Shown: one piece after another, positions 31,090 to 39,957 of the stretch
Numbering within the stretch: position 1 is the stretch's first letter
Layout of the letters: each line of letters opens with the position of its first letter
Assembly: GCF_013085465.1 (NCBI RefSeq)
Contig: NZ_CP049838.1
Coordinates: 8,990,001 to 9,054,000 of the forward strand
DNA from: Streptomyces asoensis
GTDB lineage: Bacteria; Actinomycetota; Actinomycetes; Streptomycetales; Streptomycetaceae
DNA: 64,000 nt
Reading direction: 5' to 3'
Notes under the pieces: model-generated
Database searches by the model: none
The model's input: only the letters and a program-made list of their open reading frames with translations
What the model was told of the DNA's origin: nothing
Position numbers and translations under genes: made by a program

Positions 31090-31879
31090 GTTCCTGCGGG
31101 AACTGCACAAGGCCACCGCCAACCGCAACTACCTGGAGATCGGCGTCAACGACGGCCGCAGCCTGCGGCTGTCCCGCGTGCCGAGCATCGCGGTCGACCC
31201 CGCGTTCAAGGTGACCTCGGAGATCCGCTGCGACGTCCACCTGGTGAAGGCCACCAGCGACGACTTCTTCGCCCGCCGCAACCCGCTCGCCCACCTCAAG
31301 GGCGGCCGCCACCCGCTGCGCAACCTCGCCCGGGGCCGCCACCCCCTCGGCCACTGGCGCCGCACCACCCTCGACCTGTCCTTCATCGACGGCATGCACC
31401 TGTTCGAGTACGCGCTGCGCGACTTCATCAACGTCGAGAAGCACTCCGACTGGTCGAGCGTGATCGTCCTCGACGACATGCTGCCCCGCGGCGTCGACGA
31501 GGCCGCCCGCGACCGGCACACCACCGCCTGGACCGGCGACGTCTACAAGCTCATCGAGATCCTGTCCCGCTACCGCCCCGACCTGGTGGCCGTCCCCGTC
31601 GACACCCAGCCGACCGGCCAGCTCGTCGTCTTCGGCGCCGACCCCCGCAACCCCGTCCTGCGCGAGAAGTACCACGAGATCATCGCCGAGTTCGACCTCC
31701 CCGACCCGCAGAAGGTCCCCGAGGCGGTCCTGGAACGGGTCCGCGCGGTACGGCCCGAGACCCTGCTGCGGGCGGGCTTCTGGAAGCCCCTCGTGCGGGC
31801 CCGCAACCGGGGTCTCGACCGCTCGCGGGGCTGGGAGCCGCTGCGCGGAGCGCTGGAGCGGGCGGCTGTCAGCCGCTGA
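31076..31879 (+). CDS. Class I SAM-dependent methyltransferase of the rhamnose/glycan cluster
   Basis: 267 aa. The motif-I-like segment NYLEIGVNDGRSL near the N-terminus and LSFIDGMHLFEYALRDF in the middle mark a Rossmann methyltransferase of the type found in sugar and glycan clusters. An inserted basic stretch (about 70-100) repeats RHPL three times (GGRHPLRN, RGRHPLGHW). GTG start overlaps the rmlD end, so it is the fourth gene of the operon; it could O-methylate rhamnose or a glycan end. Its last 11 bases overlap the convergent rmlC gene. Confidence 0.8.
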   Translation: MKRHEFLRELHKATANRNYLEIGVNDGRSLRLSRVPSIAVDPAFKVTSEIRCDVHLVKATSDDFFARRNPLAHLKGGRHPLRNLARGRHPLGHWRRTTLDLSFIDGMHLFEYALRDFINVEKHSDWSSVIVLDDMLPRGVDEAARDRHTTAWTGDVYKLIEILSRYRPDLVAVPVDTQPTGQLVVFGADPRNPVLREKYHEIIAEFDLPDPQKVPEAVLERVRAVRPETLLRAGFWKPLVRARNRGLDRSRGWEPLRGALERAAVSR

Positions 31880-32468
31880 CCCTCAGCTCCTGGTAGCGGT
31901 CCCGGCAGGAGGCGTACGAGGGCAGCAGCCCCGACGCCTCCGCCCGGGCCAGCGACGGCGCCTGCGCGTCCTTCGGCGACAGCACCGGCTCCACGCCCCG
32001 CGGCCAGTCGATGCCCAGCGCCGGGTCGAGCGGGTGCACCCCGTGCTCACGCTCGGGCGCGTACCCGGTCGAGCAGAGGTAGACCACGGTGGCCTCGTCG
32101 GTGAGGGCCAGGAAGGCGTGCCCGAGGCCCTCGGCGAGGAACACCGCGTGCCGGGTGTCGTCGTCCAGCCGGACCGCCTCCCACCGCCCGAACAGGGGTG
32201 AGCCGACCCGCAGGTCGACGACCACGTCGAGTACCGCCCCGCGGACACAGGTGACGTACTTGGCCTGCCCCGGCGGCACGTCCGAGAAATGGACCCCGCG
32301 CAGCACACCCCGGCGGGAGACGGAGCAGTTGGCCTGGGCGAGCCCCAGGTCGTAGCCGGTGGCCGCCCGGAACTCCGGAGTCCGGTACCACTCGTGGAAG
32401 CTGCCCCGCCCGTCGGGGAAGATCTTGGGTTCCAGCACCCAGGCGCCCTCGATGTCCAGTGGCCGCAT
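31869..32468 (-). CDS. rmlC: dTDP-4-dehydrorhamnose 3,5-epimerase
   Basis: Third step of dTDP-L-rhamnose synthesis. 199 aa cupin. Landmarks: GAWVLEPKIFPDGRGSFHEW, the active-site RRGVLRGVHFSDVP with catalytic His, KYVTCVRGAVLDVVVDLRVGSP and EGLGHAFLAL. ATG 32468 with GAGGAAG upstream; two bases separate it from the stop of the glycosyltransferase gene, so it is the second gene of a minus-strand pair convergent with the rmlABD operon. Splitting the four rml genes over two convergent units is unusual but complete. Confidence 0.95.
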   Translation of the reverse strand: MRPLDIEGAWVLEPKIFPDGRGSFHEWYRTPEFRAATGYDLGLAQANCSVSRRGVLRGVHFSDVPPGQAKYVTCVRGAVLDVVVDLRVGSPLFGRWEAVRLDDDTRHAVFLAEGLGHAFLALTDEATVVYLCSTGYAPEREHGVHPLDPALGIDWPRGVEPVLSPKDAQAPSLARAEASGLLPSYASCRDRYQELRVSG

Positions 32469-32470
32469 CG

Positions 32471-34402
32471 TCACTTCCTCCGGGGTGTGATGCTCTGGAG
32501 TGCCCGGTACAGCGCCCGTCGCACCCTGCGGGCCAGTCGTCGCACACCTGCGGGCTGGGGCGCCGGCACCACGAGGACGCCGTCCGACGCGACGTGCAGG
32601 GCGAAGGGCAGCGGGTGGAAGCGCGCCCCGTCCGCGTCCGGGGTGAGGCACACCGTCGTCAGCCAGGTCCTGCCCAGCAGATCACCGACCGGCAGGACGG
32701 CCGCCAGCCGGCCGCCCGGCGAGAGCGTCCCGAAGACCTCGCGGGAGGCGCCGGACTTCGCCCCCGTCAGCCGCAGCAGCACGGCGGCGGCCTCGGGCAC
32801 GTGCAGCGGCAGGACCACCTGGAGCCGGTCCTCCGTGACGGCGACGTCCCCGGCCGCCACGCGGCCCAGGCCCAGCCGCTTGCCCGCGTGGCCGACGTCC
32901 AGCGCGAGGCTCGCGTACCGCTCGGTCCAGTACGGCAGCACCACGCGCCCCGCGACGACTCCGGCGGGCGGGACGGGACGGCCGTGGCGGGGCGCCGGGC
33001 CCAGCCGCAGCTCCTTCGTCCAGCCGCCCAGACCGATGCGCACGTACACGTCCCACAGCCCCTCGCCCGCCGGCCCGCCGCTCAGCGCGGTGGCGGGATC
33101 GATGGTGGCGGTCGCCCGCAGGACGAGCCGCACCTGGCTGCCGTCACCGGCCGGGACCGTCTCCCGGACCACGTCCACCGGCTGGAAGTACTGCGCCGAG
33201 CTGGCCCGCTCCCGCAGCAGCAGGTCGGGCACGGTCCGGTCGAACCGGCCCACAATGTCCGTGCCCAGCCACCGGACCGCCTCGGCGACGTCCCGCGGCG
33301 GCCACTGCGGGGAACCCCCGGCGGACGGGAAGGTCATCGGCCCGCCGTCGTGCGTCAGCTCGGCGGCGAAGGCGATCCGCAGCACGCCGCCCTGCCAGGT
33401 GACGTCCTCCGGGTCGACGGCGAGCGCGACGCCCGCCTCCCACTCCGCGAACGCGACGACGTCGTCGTACCGTCCGTCGGCGGCCAGCGCGGCGACGACC
33501 CGCTGGGTGGGCTGGAGCGGCGCCGCCACACCCGGCCCGAACCGCTCGACGACGACCCCGTGGATCTCCTCGAACAGCTCCCTGCGGTAGTCCTCGGGCA
33601 GGCCCAGGAAGCGTTTGCCGCGCAGCCGCTCGACCATCTCCACGCGCAGCCACCGCCGGAACAGCTTGTCGCGCAGCGGACCCGGCTCGGTGTACCGCTC
33701 GACGACGTCGAGGGCCTCCCGGAGGTTCTTGAAGTACCCCACCGGGTCGAAGCGCTGGAAGCCCGCGTTCGCGGCGTCGTCGCGTCGGACGTGGTAGTAG
33801 CAGACGTAGTCGCTGAGCACCGAGACGTTGTCCGCGCGCAGAAAGGCCTCGGTGACGAAGACATGGTCCTCCAGGCGCCGCCGCCCCTCGGGAAAGCGCA
33901 GGCCGGTGCGGTCCAGGAAGGCTCGGCGGACCATCTTGTGCGGGGTGAGACTGTCGATCAGCGGCGCGTTCTCGACGGTGGCGTGCGGGCGGTTGGTGCG
34001 GAACAGCTCGACCGGCACCGAGCGTCCCTTGCCGGCCATCTTGCCCACGACGACATCGGCGTCGTTCACCACCCCGTAGGCGTACATCCGCTCCAGGGCC
34101 TCGTCGCCGAGGCGGTCGTCGTTGTCGACGAACATGACGTACTCGCCCCGGGAGACGTCGATGCCGACATTGCGGGGCTTGCCCGCCCAGCCGGAGTTCT
34201 CCTGGTGGACGACCCGGATCCGGGGGTCCTCGGCGGCGGCCGCGTCGAGGCGGGCGGGGGTGGCGTCGGTGGACCCGTCGTCGACGAAGATCACCTCGTA
34301 CTCGTCCGGCGGGAGCGACTGCCTCAGCAGCGAGGCGAGACAGTCCTCGATGTAGGGACCGGGGTTGTAGACGGGGACGATGACGCTGACCTTGACCGGC
34401 AT
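32471..34402 (-). CDS. GT2-family glycosyltransferase with long C-terminal extension
   Basis: Predicted polymer-modifying or chain-extending sugar transferase, 643 aa. The GT-A catalytic domain (about 1-230) has VSVIVPVYNPG, VDDGSTD, GWAGKPRNVGI and the DXD-like FVDNDD; RRLEDHVF supplies the acceptor-side acidic residue. Residues about 330-640 are beta-rich repeats resembling the C-terminal modules of TarS/TarP-like wall-teichoic-acid glycosyltransferases. No transmembrane segment, so probably cytoplasmic and membrane-associated. It is paired with rmlC, so dTDP-rhamnose is a plausible donor. Confidence 0.85.
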   Translation of the reverse strand: MPVKVSVIVPVYNPGPYIEDCLASLLRQSLPPDEYEVIFVDDGSTDATPARLDAAAAEDPRIRVVHQENSGWAGKPRNVGIDVSRGEYVMFVDNDDRLGDEALERMYAYGVVNDADVVVGKMAGKGRSVPVELFRTNRPHATVENAPLIDSLTPHKMVRRAFLDRTGLRFPEGRRRLEDHVFVTEAFLRADNVSVLSDYVCYYHVRRDDAANAGFQRFDPVGYFKNLREALDVVERYTEPGPLRDKLFRRWLRVEMVERLRGKRFLGLPEDYRRELFEEIHGVVVERFGPGVAAPLQPTQRVVAALAADGRYDDVVAFAEWEAGVALAVDPEDVTWQGGVLRIAFAAELTHDGGPMTFPSAGGSPQWPPRDVAEAVRWLGTDIVGRFDRTVPDLLLRERASSAQYFQPVDVVRETVPAGDGSQVRLVLRATATIDPATALSGGPAGEGLWDVYVRIGLGGWTKELRLGPAPRHGRPVPPAGVVAGRVVLPYWTERYASLALDVGHAGKRLGLGRVAAGDVAVTEDRLQVVLPLHVPEAAAVLLRLTGAKSGASREVFGTLSPGGRLAAVLPVGDLLGRTWLTTVCLTPDADGARFHPLPFALHVASDGVLVVPAPQPAGVRRLARRVRRALYRALQSITPRRK

Positions 34403-34536
34403 CGGGCTCCTGGCCCCCTTGCTGGATCGCTCTGCCGTGCGCGGGACGGAGGGTGCGCGTGGCCCGATGCTAACCCCGCCGCCGACGCCCCACCTGTCCG
34501 CATTGGTCCGGGTCGGGGATTTTGTAGTCTGACGCC
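34403..34536. promoter_or_regulatory. Divergent promoter region of glycosyltransferase and phosphoesterase
   Basis: About 130 bp between divergent genes. A TTGTAG word at 34522-34527 lies very close to the phosphoesterase GTG and could be part of a -10 region of a nearly leaderless transcript; not certain. Confidence 0.3.
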
Positions 34537-35040
34537 GTGCGCCTGCTGATGATGTCCGACACCCACCTCCCCAAGCGCGCCAAGGCGCTGCCCGCCCCGC
34601 TGCTCGACGAGCTCCCGCGCGCGGACGTGGTGATCCACGCCGGGGACTGGGTCGACACGGACACCCTCGACCTGCTGGAGAGCCGCAGCCGCCGGGTCGT
34701 CGGCGTGTACGGCAACAACGACGGGCCCGACCTGCGCGCCCGGCTGCCCGAGGTCGCCTTCGCCGAACTGGGCGGACTGCGCTTCGGGGTCGTCCACGAG
34801 ACGGGCCCCGCCCAGGGCCGGGAGGCCCGCTGCGCCGCCCGCTTCCCCGACCTGGACGTCCTGGTCTTCGGCCACAGCCACATCCCCTGGGACACCACCG
34901 CCCCCGGCGGACCGCGTCTGCTCAACCCGGGTTCCCCGACCGACCGACGGCGTCAGCCGCACTGCACCTACCTGACCGCCACCGCGGCCGACGGCCGGCT
35001 CACCGATCTCGTCCTGCACCGGCTGCCACCGCGCCGGTGA
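34537..35040 (+). CDS. YfcE/MJ0936-type metallophosphoesterase
   Basis: Small metal-dependent phosphodiesterase, 167 aa. The five metal-ligand blocks are visible in order: SDTHLPK, HAGDWVD, VYGNND, HE (VVHETG, where the family often has HG) and GHSHIP. NPGSPTDRR closes the fold. GTG start at 34537. Phosphodiesterases of this group have varied substrates, so none is assigned. Monocistronic. Confidence 0.9.
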   Translation: MRLLMMSDTHLPKRAKALPAPLLDELPRADVVIHAGDWVDTDTLDLLESRSRRVVGVYGNNDGPDLRARLPEVAFAELGGLRFGVVHETGPAQGREARCAARFPDLDVLVFGHSHIPWDTTAPGGPRLLNPGSPTDRRRQPHCTYLTATAADGRLTDLVLHRLPPRR

Positions 35041-35263
35041 CAGAGAACCGGGCCGCGCCCGGCCGAGAGGGTCGGGGGCGGCCCGGAACTTGCGAGTGTG
35101 CGTTGCTTCAACGGACCTCCTTCCTTCGCGAGACGAAGGACAGAGGACATGCTTTCTGTCCGTTATGTGCGCCTACCCGGTCCGTGCGCGCTTCACACAT
35201 CCTGCTTCGCACATCCTGGCGGGCGGCTCGGGAACAACCGGGGCGGAAGCGGGCCGGCCCGCC
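35041..35263. other. Intergenic region between convergent genes
   Basis: No gene recognised; contains the two overlapping hairpins listed at 35122-35161. Slightly AT-richer than the neighbours. Confidence 0.4.
35122..35161. terminator. Two overlapping, mutually exclusive hairpins
   Basis: Stem 1: TCCTTCG (35122-35128) with CGAAGGA (35134-35140). Stem 2: GGACAGA (35138-35144) with TCTGTCC (35155-35161). They share three bases, so only one can form fully. The position, between convergent genes, fits a bidirectional terminator. Confidence 0.5.
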
Positions 35264-36364
35264 TCACTTCGCGCGGTGGATCGCCCCGGCCGTCGCGGTC
35301 AGCGGAGTCCCGCTGCCACCCCAGCGCAGCGCGACGATCTCGGCGGCCACCGACACCGCGACCTCCTCGGGCGTACGGGCCCCCAGGTCCAGCCCGACCG
35401 GTGAGCGCAGCCGGGCCAGCTCGGCGTCCGTGAGGCCGGCCTCGACGAGTCGCGCCCGGCGTTCGTCGTGGGTACGGCGGCTGCCCATCGCCCCGATGTA
35501 CGCGGCCGGCCGGCGCAGCGCCACCTCCAGCAGTGGCACGTCGAACTTCGGGTCGTGGGTCAGCACGCAGATCGCCGTGCGGCCGTCGGTGTCCGTGCCG
35601 CGCAGATACCGGTGCGGCCACTCCACGACCACCTCGACGCCCGGCGGGAAACGCTTCGGGGTGGCGAAGACCGGCCGGGCGTCGCACACCGTGACCCGGT
35701 AGCCCAGGAAGTCGCCGACCCGGGCCACGGCGGCCGCGTAGTCGATCGCGCCGAACACCAGCATGCGCGGTGGCGGCGCGAAGGAGTGCAGGAACACCGC
35801 GACGGCGTCCTCCCGCCGCTGGCCGCGCGGCCCGTAGTGCCGGACGCCGGTGACGCCGAGGGCGAGCTCGCCGCGCGCGTCGGCCGTGACAGCCGCGTCC
35901 AGACCCTCCGTGCCCAGCGTGCCGGAGGTCCGGTCCGGCCAGACGGCGAGAGTGGCCCCGCGGGGCGCGGGACCGTCGGTCACCGTGGCCACCGTCACCG
36001 GCTCGCCCGCGGCGACCGACTCCGCGACGGCGCCGAACGACGGGTCGAGGCCGGGCGTGACCGGACGGACGAGCAGCGTGATCTCGCCGCCGCAGGTCAG
36101 CCCCACGGCGAAGGCGTCCTCGTCGCTGTAGCCGAAGGTCTCCAGCCGGGCCGCCCCGTCGGCCGCGACCTCCCGGGCCAGCTCGAACACCGCGCCCTCC
36201 ACACAGCCCCCGGACACGCTGCCCACGACCTCGTCGTCCGGTCCCACCGCCATCGCCGCGCCCGGATCGCGCGGCGCGCTGCGGCTGACGGCGACCACGG
36301 TGGCGAGCCCGAACGGCGCACCGGCCGCGTACCACCTGTTCAGCACCGGGAGAATCTCGCGCAC
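35264..36364 (-). CDS. XdhC/CoxI-family protein
   Basis: 366 aa. N-terminal XdhC/CoxI domain (about 1-80; SGGCVEGAVFELA with the conserved Cys) and C-terminal Rossmann XdhC domain (about 185-350; MLVFGAIDYAAAVARVGDFLGYRVTVCD and YIGAMGSRRTHDERRARL). These proteins bind or sulfurate molybdenum cofactor for xanthine dehydrogenase or CO dehydrogenase-type enzymes. No hydroxylase subunit gene is nearby, so the client is encoded elsewhere. GTG 36364 has GGAAGGGAA upstream and is preferred over start codons further 5'. Confidence 0.9.
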   Translation of the reverse strand: MREILPVLNRWYAAGAPFGLATVVAVSRSAPRDPGAAMAVGPDDEVVGSVSGGCVEGAVFELAREVAADGAARLETFGYSDEDAFAVGLTCGGEITLLVRPVTPGLDPSFGAVAESVAAGEPVTVATVTDGPAPRGATLAVWPDRTSGTLGTEGLDAAVTADARGELALGVTGVRHYGPRGQRREDAVAVFLHSFAPPPRMLVFGAIDYAAAVARVGDFLGYRVTVCDARPVFATPKRFPPGVEVVVEWPHRYLRGTDTDGRTAICVLTHDPKFDVPLLEVALRRPAAYIGAMGSRRTHDERRARLVEAGLTDAELARLRSPVGLDLGARTPEEVAVSVAAEIVALRWGGSGTPLTATAGAIHRAK

Positions 36365-36540
36365 GATCGGTTCCCTTCCGGCCGTGACGGCCGAATCGGC
36401 CGTTTCCCCTGAACGGTAATCCGCAGCGGTGCTGCCCGCCGGTCCGCACCGCGAGGGACACCTGGTGAACCGGCGGAGTCTGGTTGCCAACTGGCTTGAC
36501 GGGGAATGAACTTACTCGCGGGTCACAAGGTATTGACGGT

Positions 36541-36558
36541 GTCCGGAAATCACCGGAC
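36541..36558. promoter_or_regulatory. Inverted repeat in the promoter of the GH5 gene
   Basis: GTCCGG-6 nt-CCGGAC, perfect, ending 10 bp before the GH5 start codon and directly after a TTGACG (36533-36538) that could be a -35 box. Position and symmetry suggest a repressor operator. Confidence 0.45.
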
Positions 36559-36568
36559 TGTAGTGGAC

Positions 36569-38431
36569 ATGCCGAATATCCGGGCACGTCTGCTCGCTGT
36601 TCTGGTGGTCCTCTGCGGACTCTGTGGCTTCCTGACGGTGGCGGGCTCCCCGACCGCCGGCGCGGCCACGCTCCCCGACTCCCTCTCCTTCGACGGCACG
36701 GCGCTCACCGTGTCGGGCGGCCGCTTCCTCGACGCCAACGGCCGCGAGGTCGTACTGCGCGGCTACAACGTCTCCGGCGAGACCAAGCTCGCGGAGAACA
36801 AGGGCCTGCCCTTCGCCTCCGTCGCCGACGCCCAGAAGTCCGCGACGGCCCTGCGCGCCCTCGGCGGCGGCAACTCCGTCCGCTTCCTGCTCTCCTGGGC
36901 CTACGCCGAACCGGCGAAGGGCCAGGTCGACACCACCTACCTGGCCGCCGCCACCGCACAGATGCGCGCCTTCCTGGACGCGGGCATCCGGGTCTACCCC
37001 GACTTCCACCAGGACCTCTACTCCCGCTACCTGTTCAACTCGGGCAGCTGGTACACCGGCGACGGCGCCCCCGCGTGGGCGGTGGCACTCGGCGGCTACC
37101 CCGCCGAGTCCTGCGGCATCTGCTTCCTCTGGGGCCAGAACATCACCCAGAACGGCGCGGTGAAGGCCGCCCAGTACGACTTCTGGCACAACAACCACGG
37201 CCTCCAGGACTACTTCCTGGCCACCGCCCAGAAGACCATGGCGTACATCAGGACGAACCTCACCACCGAGGAGTTCGCCGGCGTCCTGGGCTTCGACCCC
37301 TACAACGAGCCCTACGCCGGCACCTACGACTCCGGCCAGGCCAGCCGCACCTGGGAACGTGACCTGCTGTGGCCCTTCTACGTGAAGTTCCGGGCCCGGA
37401 TGGACGCGGCCGGCTGGACCGACAAGCCCGCCTTCGTCGAGCCGAACCTCTTCTGGAACGGCAACGTCAGCAAGGAGGAGGGCGGCCTCCTCGACGCGGG
37501 CACGCTCGGCTCCCGCTACGTCTTCAACACCCACTTCTACGACCAGAAGGCCATCTCCGGCGTCCTGATGTGGGGCAACGCGGAGGACGGCCAGTACGTG
37601 ACCGACTTCGGCAACGTCCGCGACCGCGCGTCGGCGGCCGGGACGACGGCGATCGTCAGCGAGTTCGGCCACCCCCTGAACGGCACGACCGCCGGCAAGG
37701 CGCCGACCGTCCTGAAGGCGATGTACCAGGCCCTCGACTCCCGCGTGAAGGGCGCCAATTGGTGGACCACCCCGGCGACCTCGGGTCCGGTCCTGTCCGG
37801 TTCGCAGTGGCAGTGGGACATCTACAACGGCCGCCACCACGAGCTGATGAACGGCAACGCCGACAAGGTGCTCACGACCGGCGACGCCTGGAACGACGAG
37901 GACCTCTCCGCCGTACGCCTGGACGACAGCGGCACGGCGACCCTCCGTCAGGACGCCCGGCTGCTCGACCGGATCTACCCGAGCGCCACCTCCGGCACGA
38001 CCGTCGCCTTCACCTATGAGGACCGCTCCCGCGACGGCTCCACCACCCTCACCTGGAATCCGGTCCCCAGCTCCCTGCCCAACACGAAACAGCTCGTCGG
38101 CTCCGGCCAGTACGGACTGCTGGTGTGGCGCTCGAACGGCGGCACGGCACCCACCGATCTGCATCTGCCGGCCTCCTTCCCGACCGCCACGACGACCGTC
38201 GTCTCCGACCTCGGCACGGTGTACGCCCCGCCCGCGTACACGACGACCACGAAGATCGCCGCGGCCGCCGAACCGGGCGGCACGGGCAGCCGGCGCCTGC
38301 TGCTCAGCGCGCCGGACTCGGGCACCGTGCACTACGCACTGGTCACCAACGGGGCGACCGCGCCGTCCGCGACCCTGCTGGCCGCCGCCCGCACGGAGCT
38401 GTCGGCGTGGGTGACCCAGAAGGTGGGGTAG
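36569..38431 (+). CDS. Secreted GH5 hydrolase, endoglycoceramidase-like
   Basis: Extracellular glycosidase, 620 aa. Signal peptide (about 1-33, ending SPTAGA-A). The (beta/alpha)8 domain (about 45-430) has GYNVSGE, YPDFHQDLYSRYLF, the acid/base Glu in GFDPYNEPYAG and the nucleophile Glu in IVSEFGHPL. The D-x-HQD-x-(Y/F)S motif is characteristic of endoglycoceramidases, which release oligosaccharides from glycosphingolipids. A C-terminal beta-sandwich (about 470-590) follows. The open frame starts 21 codons earlier, but only MPNIRARLLAVLVVLCG gives a proper signal peptide. Substrate by family resemblance only. Confidence 0.87.
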   Translation: MPNIRARLLAVLVVLCGLCGFLTVAGSPTAGAATLPDSLSFDGTALTVSGGRFLDANGREVVLRGYNVSGETKLAENKGLPFASVADAQKSATALRALGGGNSVRFLLSWAYAEPAKGQVDTTYLAAATAQMRAFLDAGIRVYPDFHQDLYSRYLFNSGSWYTGDGAPAWAVALGGYPAESCGICFLWGQNITQNGAVKAAQYDFWHNNHGLQDYFLATAQKTMAYIRTNLTTEEFAGVLGFDPYNEPYAGTYDSGQASRTWERDLLWPFYVKFRARMDAAGWTDKPAFVEPNLFWNGNVSKEEGGLLDAGTLGSRYVFNTHFYDQKAISGVLMWGNAEDGQYVTDFGNVRDRASAAGTTAIVSEFGHPLNGTTAGKAPTVLKAMYQALDSRVKGANWWTTPATSGPVLSGSQWQWDIYNGRHHELMNGNADKVLTTGDAWNDEDLSAVRLDDSGTATLRQDARLLDRIYPSATSGTTVAFTYEDRSRDGSTTLTWNPVPSSLPNTKQLVGSGQYGLLVWRSNGGTAPTDLHLPASFPTATTTVVSDLGTVYAPPAYTTTTKIAAAAEPGGTGSRRLLLSAPDSGTVHYALVTNGATAPSATLLAAARTELSAWVTQKVG

Positions 38432-38454
38432 CCCCGCCGGGCACGACAGCACGA

Positions 38455-38495
38455 CAGCAGGGGTGGGTGGCGGTCACCGCCACCCACCCCTGCTG
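38455..38495. terminator. 20-bp perfect hairpin between convergent genes
   Basis: Arms 38455-38474 and 38476-38495 are perfectly complementary around a single central base (functionally a loop of a few nt). Lies between the GH5 stop (38431) and the convergent beta-propeller stop (38508): a strong bidirectional terminator. Confidence 0.85.
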
Positions 38496-38507
38496 GCCGA
38501 GAAGCCG

Positions 38508-39776
38508 TCAGCCGGCGCCTGTTCCGCTCCAGTCCGCCGCGACATGGCCGATCCGGACCCGCTGCGGATGGTCGCCCACCGGCACCGACACGACCTTCTG
38601 CCCGGTGGCGAAGTCGATCGCCGTCACCTGGTCGGCGCCGCTCTCGGAGATGACACAGCTCCGGCCGTCACCGCTGACCGTGGCCCAGTAGGGCTTGGAG
38701 GCGGAGACCAGCGGGCCCTCCTGGAGGGTGGCGCGGTCGACGACCGTCGCGTAGTCGTCCATCGTGCCCGCCACGCACAGCTTGCCGCCGTCGGGGCTCA
38801 TCGAGATGCCGTGGTGGCGCGAGTCGTTGACGAACGTGGTGCGGTCGTCGCTGGTCGCCGGGTTCTTCGGCAGGGTCTTCGTCCGGGTGATGCGGTCCGT
38901 GGCGAGGTCGTACTCGAAGAAGCCGTTGAAGAACGAGACCTGGAAGTACAGCTTGGACTCGTCCGGTGAGAAGACCGCCGGACGCACCGCGTCCGAGTAG
39001 TCCGTGAGGCCGATCGCGTCCAGCTGCTGCCGCATGTCGATGACCCTGACCTGCTGGAACGTGGTCGCGTCGACGACGGTGATGCGCCGGTCGCCCTTCG
39101 TGAAGTCCTGCCACGGGGCGTCCTGCGAGGTGTTCACGTCGCCGATCGACATGTTGTAGATGTACTTGCCGTCCTTGGTGAAGATGTTCTCGTGCGGCTT
39201 GTCGCCGGTCTTGAACGAGCCCAGCTGCCGGCCGGTGGTGATGTTGAGGACGTGCACGGTGTTCGAGATCGACGCGGAGACCGCGACCCGGGTGCCGTCG
39301 GGCGAGACGGCCATGTGGTCGGAGCGGTAACCGGACACCGGGAAGCGCCAGTTGATGTTCCCGGTGGCCAGGTCGATGGAGACGACATCGGCGAAGCTGG
39401 GCCGGGAGACGACCACCGAGGTGCCGTCCGGCGTGGTGTACATGTCGTCGACGAACTGGTCGTGACCCTCGCCGACACCGTTGCGGATGGCCTGGAAGTA
39501 GATCCACTTGATCGGGTCGGCGTTGATCTCCGCCATCCGGGCGCTCTTGTCGGGGATCACGTTGATCCGGCCGACCTTGGCGAAGTCGCCGCTGGACCTG
39601 ATGACGTCCGCGGTGCCCTCCCAGTTGTTGCCGACGAAGAGCACCTCGCGCAGTGCGGCGGCGGTCGAGGCGTCGGAGACGGCGGTGGCGGCGGTGGCGG
39701 CGGTGGCGGGGGCGGTGACGGTCAGGACGAGGGCGGCTGCTACGGAGCAAAGGTGCCTGGAACTGAAGGCAGGCAT
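38508..39776 (-). CDS. Secreted seven-bladed beta-propeller (YncE/lactonase-like) protein
   Basis: 422 aa with a signal peptide (about 1-30, Ala/Thr-rich). Repeated propeller words such as VVSIDLATGNI, MAVSPDGTRVAVS, VHVLNITTGRQ, GISMSPDGGKLCVAG and VTAIDFATGQK mark YncE-like beta-propellers. It has no obvious catalytic residues. ATG 39776. Divergent from a TetR regulator, with a clear TetR-type operator between them, so it is probably controlled by that protein. Function unknown; ligand or surface binding is possible. Confidence 0.8.
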   Translation of the reverse strand: MPAFSSRHLCSVAAALVLTVTAPATAATAATAVSDASTAAALREVLFVGNNWEGTADVIRSSGDFAKVGRINVIPDKSARMAEINADPIKWIYFQAIRNGVGEGHDQFVDDMYTTPDGTSVVVSRPSFADVVSIDLATGNINWRFPVSGYRSDHMAVSPDGTRVAVSASISNTVHVLNITTGRQLGSFKTGDKPHENIFTKDGKYIYNMSIGDVNTSQDAPWQDFTKGDRRITVVDATTFQQVRVIDMRQQLDAIGLTDYSDAVRPAVFSPDESKLYFQVSFFNGFFEYDLATDRITRTKTLPKNPATSDDRTTFVNDSRHHGISMSPDGGKLCVAGTMDDYATVVDRATLQEGPLVSASKPYWATVSGDGRSCVISESGADQVTAIDFATGQKVVSVPVGDHPQRVRIGHVAADWSGTGAG

Positions 39777-39859
39777 GGCTGCTCTCTCCTCTGGGGGCGA
39801 AAGGTGTGGGGGCAGGGCGGAAGAGGTCCGCCCGATCTGAACACGGATGCATTCAGATT

Positions 39860-39881
39860 TTCCTTACTGGAAAGTAAGGAA
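39860..39881. promoter_or_regulatory. TetR-type operator between divergent genes
   Basis: Perfect inverted repeat TTCCTTAC-6 nt-GTAAGGAA (22 bp) in the 181-bp gap between the beta-propeller gene and the TetR gene. AT-rich in a GC-rich context. Confidence 0.75.
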
Positions 39882-39957
39882 GGGGGGCCCTTCGCCACAA
39901 GACTCCGTACACGACAAAATCGGCGGTGGGGGAGCACGGAACGACGAGGGAGGGTCA

